NCBI RefSeq assembly: GCF_016802725.1
Contig: NC_052679.1
Location: forward strand, 18,655,635 to 18,719,634
From: Solenopsis invicta
Lineage: Eukaryota > Arthropoda > Insecta > Hymenoptera > Formicidae
Direction of reading: 5' to 3'
DNA length: 64,000 nucleotides
Shown here: one piece after another, positions 63,815-64,000 of the stretch
Layout of the letters: every line of letters starts with the position of its first letter
Numbering within the stretch: the stretch's first letter is position 1
The notes under the pieces: model-generated
What the model was told of the DNA's origin: nothing
Seen by the model: the letters and a program-made list of their open reading frames with translations, nothing else
The model's database searches: none
Translations under genes and position numbers: made by a program

Positions 63815-64000
63815 GTATGTATGACGCTTGTAAAAAATGCGAGCTGGACTGTATTGTCGAGGGAATTTTAGGACGACTTTCCTTCCTCAAAGTTTAACCC
63901 GACGCTTCTGTAGCCGCGCTTGCGCTTTTTCAATCTTGAATATTAAATGCTGAGTGTTCAAGTGTGTAAATTTTTCAAGTGCCCGCTTGTCCAACTATGT

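Noticed and set aside
1..64000. CRISPR array, operon, phage or bacterial mobile system
   Set aside because: No regularly spaced identical repeats and no prokaryotic gene structure; the window is eukaryotic with GT-AG introns.

Overview
The window looks like nuclear DNA of an insect, most likely a hymenopteran and possibly an ant. The reasons are one large split gene of the ADAM10/Kuzbanian family with insect-like protein sequence, very AT-rich non-coding DNA broken by CpG-rich patches, many (GA)n/(CT)n and (CGA)n microsatellites, and many short inverted-repeat elements (MITEs). The order is an inference from overall texture; no marker in the window fixes it.

Layout: 1 to about 12.0 kb is AT-rich intergenic DNA with no supported gene but several inverted-repeat elements. 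One of these is a roughly 400-bp element inserted into another MITE with a 16-bp target duplication. At about 12.05-12.69 kb lies a purine-rich, probably 5' untranslated, leader. From 12,690 to the right edge runs a single plus-strand gene for a membrane metalloprotease of the ADAM10 subfamily, closest in my judgement to Kuzbanian-like. Eleven coding exons are visible (12690-12843, 18122-18263, 30079-30197, 58286-58532, 59220-59348, 60676-60863, 62319-62459, 62580-62704, 63050-63178, 63310-63478, 63645-63814). All ten introns have GT-AG ends, and the reading phase is continuous across every junction. Together they give 1,713 nt or 571 codons: signal peptide, prodomain, catalytic domain with the zinc-binding HExxHxxGxxH motif, and the first part of the disintegrin domain. 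The rest of the disintegrin domain, the cysteine-rich part, the transmembrane segment and the cytoplasmic tail lie beyond the window.

Introns 1-3 are long (5.3, 11.8 and 28.1 kb) and make up most of the window. They hold MITEs, a tRNA-like (SINE-like) sequence inside a MITE, dispersed repeat pairs, a degenerate array with a period of about 200 bp, microsatellites, and two GC-rich patches with TATA-like boxes that could be internal promoters. I found no convincing second protein gene, tRNA gene, rRNA gene or CRISPR array. No obvious new multi-gene system is present. The most unusual items are the nested element with inverted ends plus a long target duplication (385-820) and the 200-bp periodic array (about 53.15-53.9 kb).
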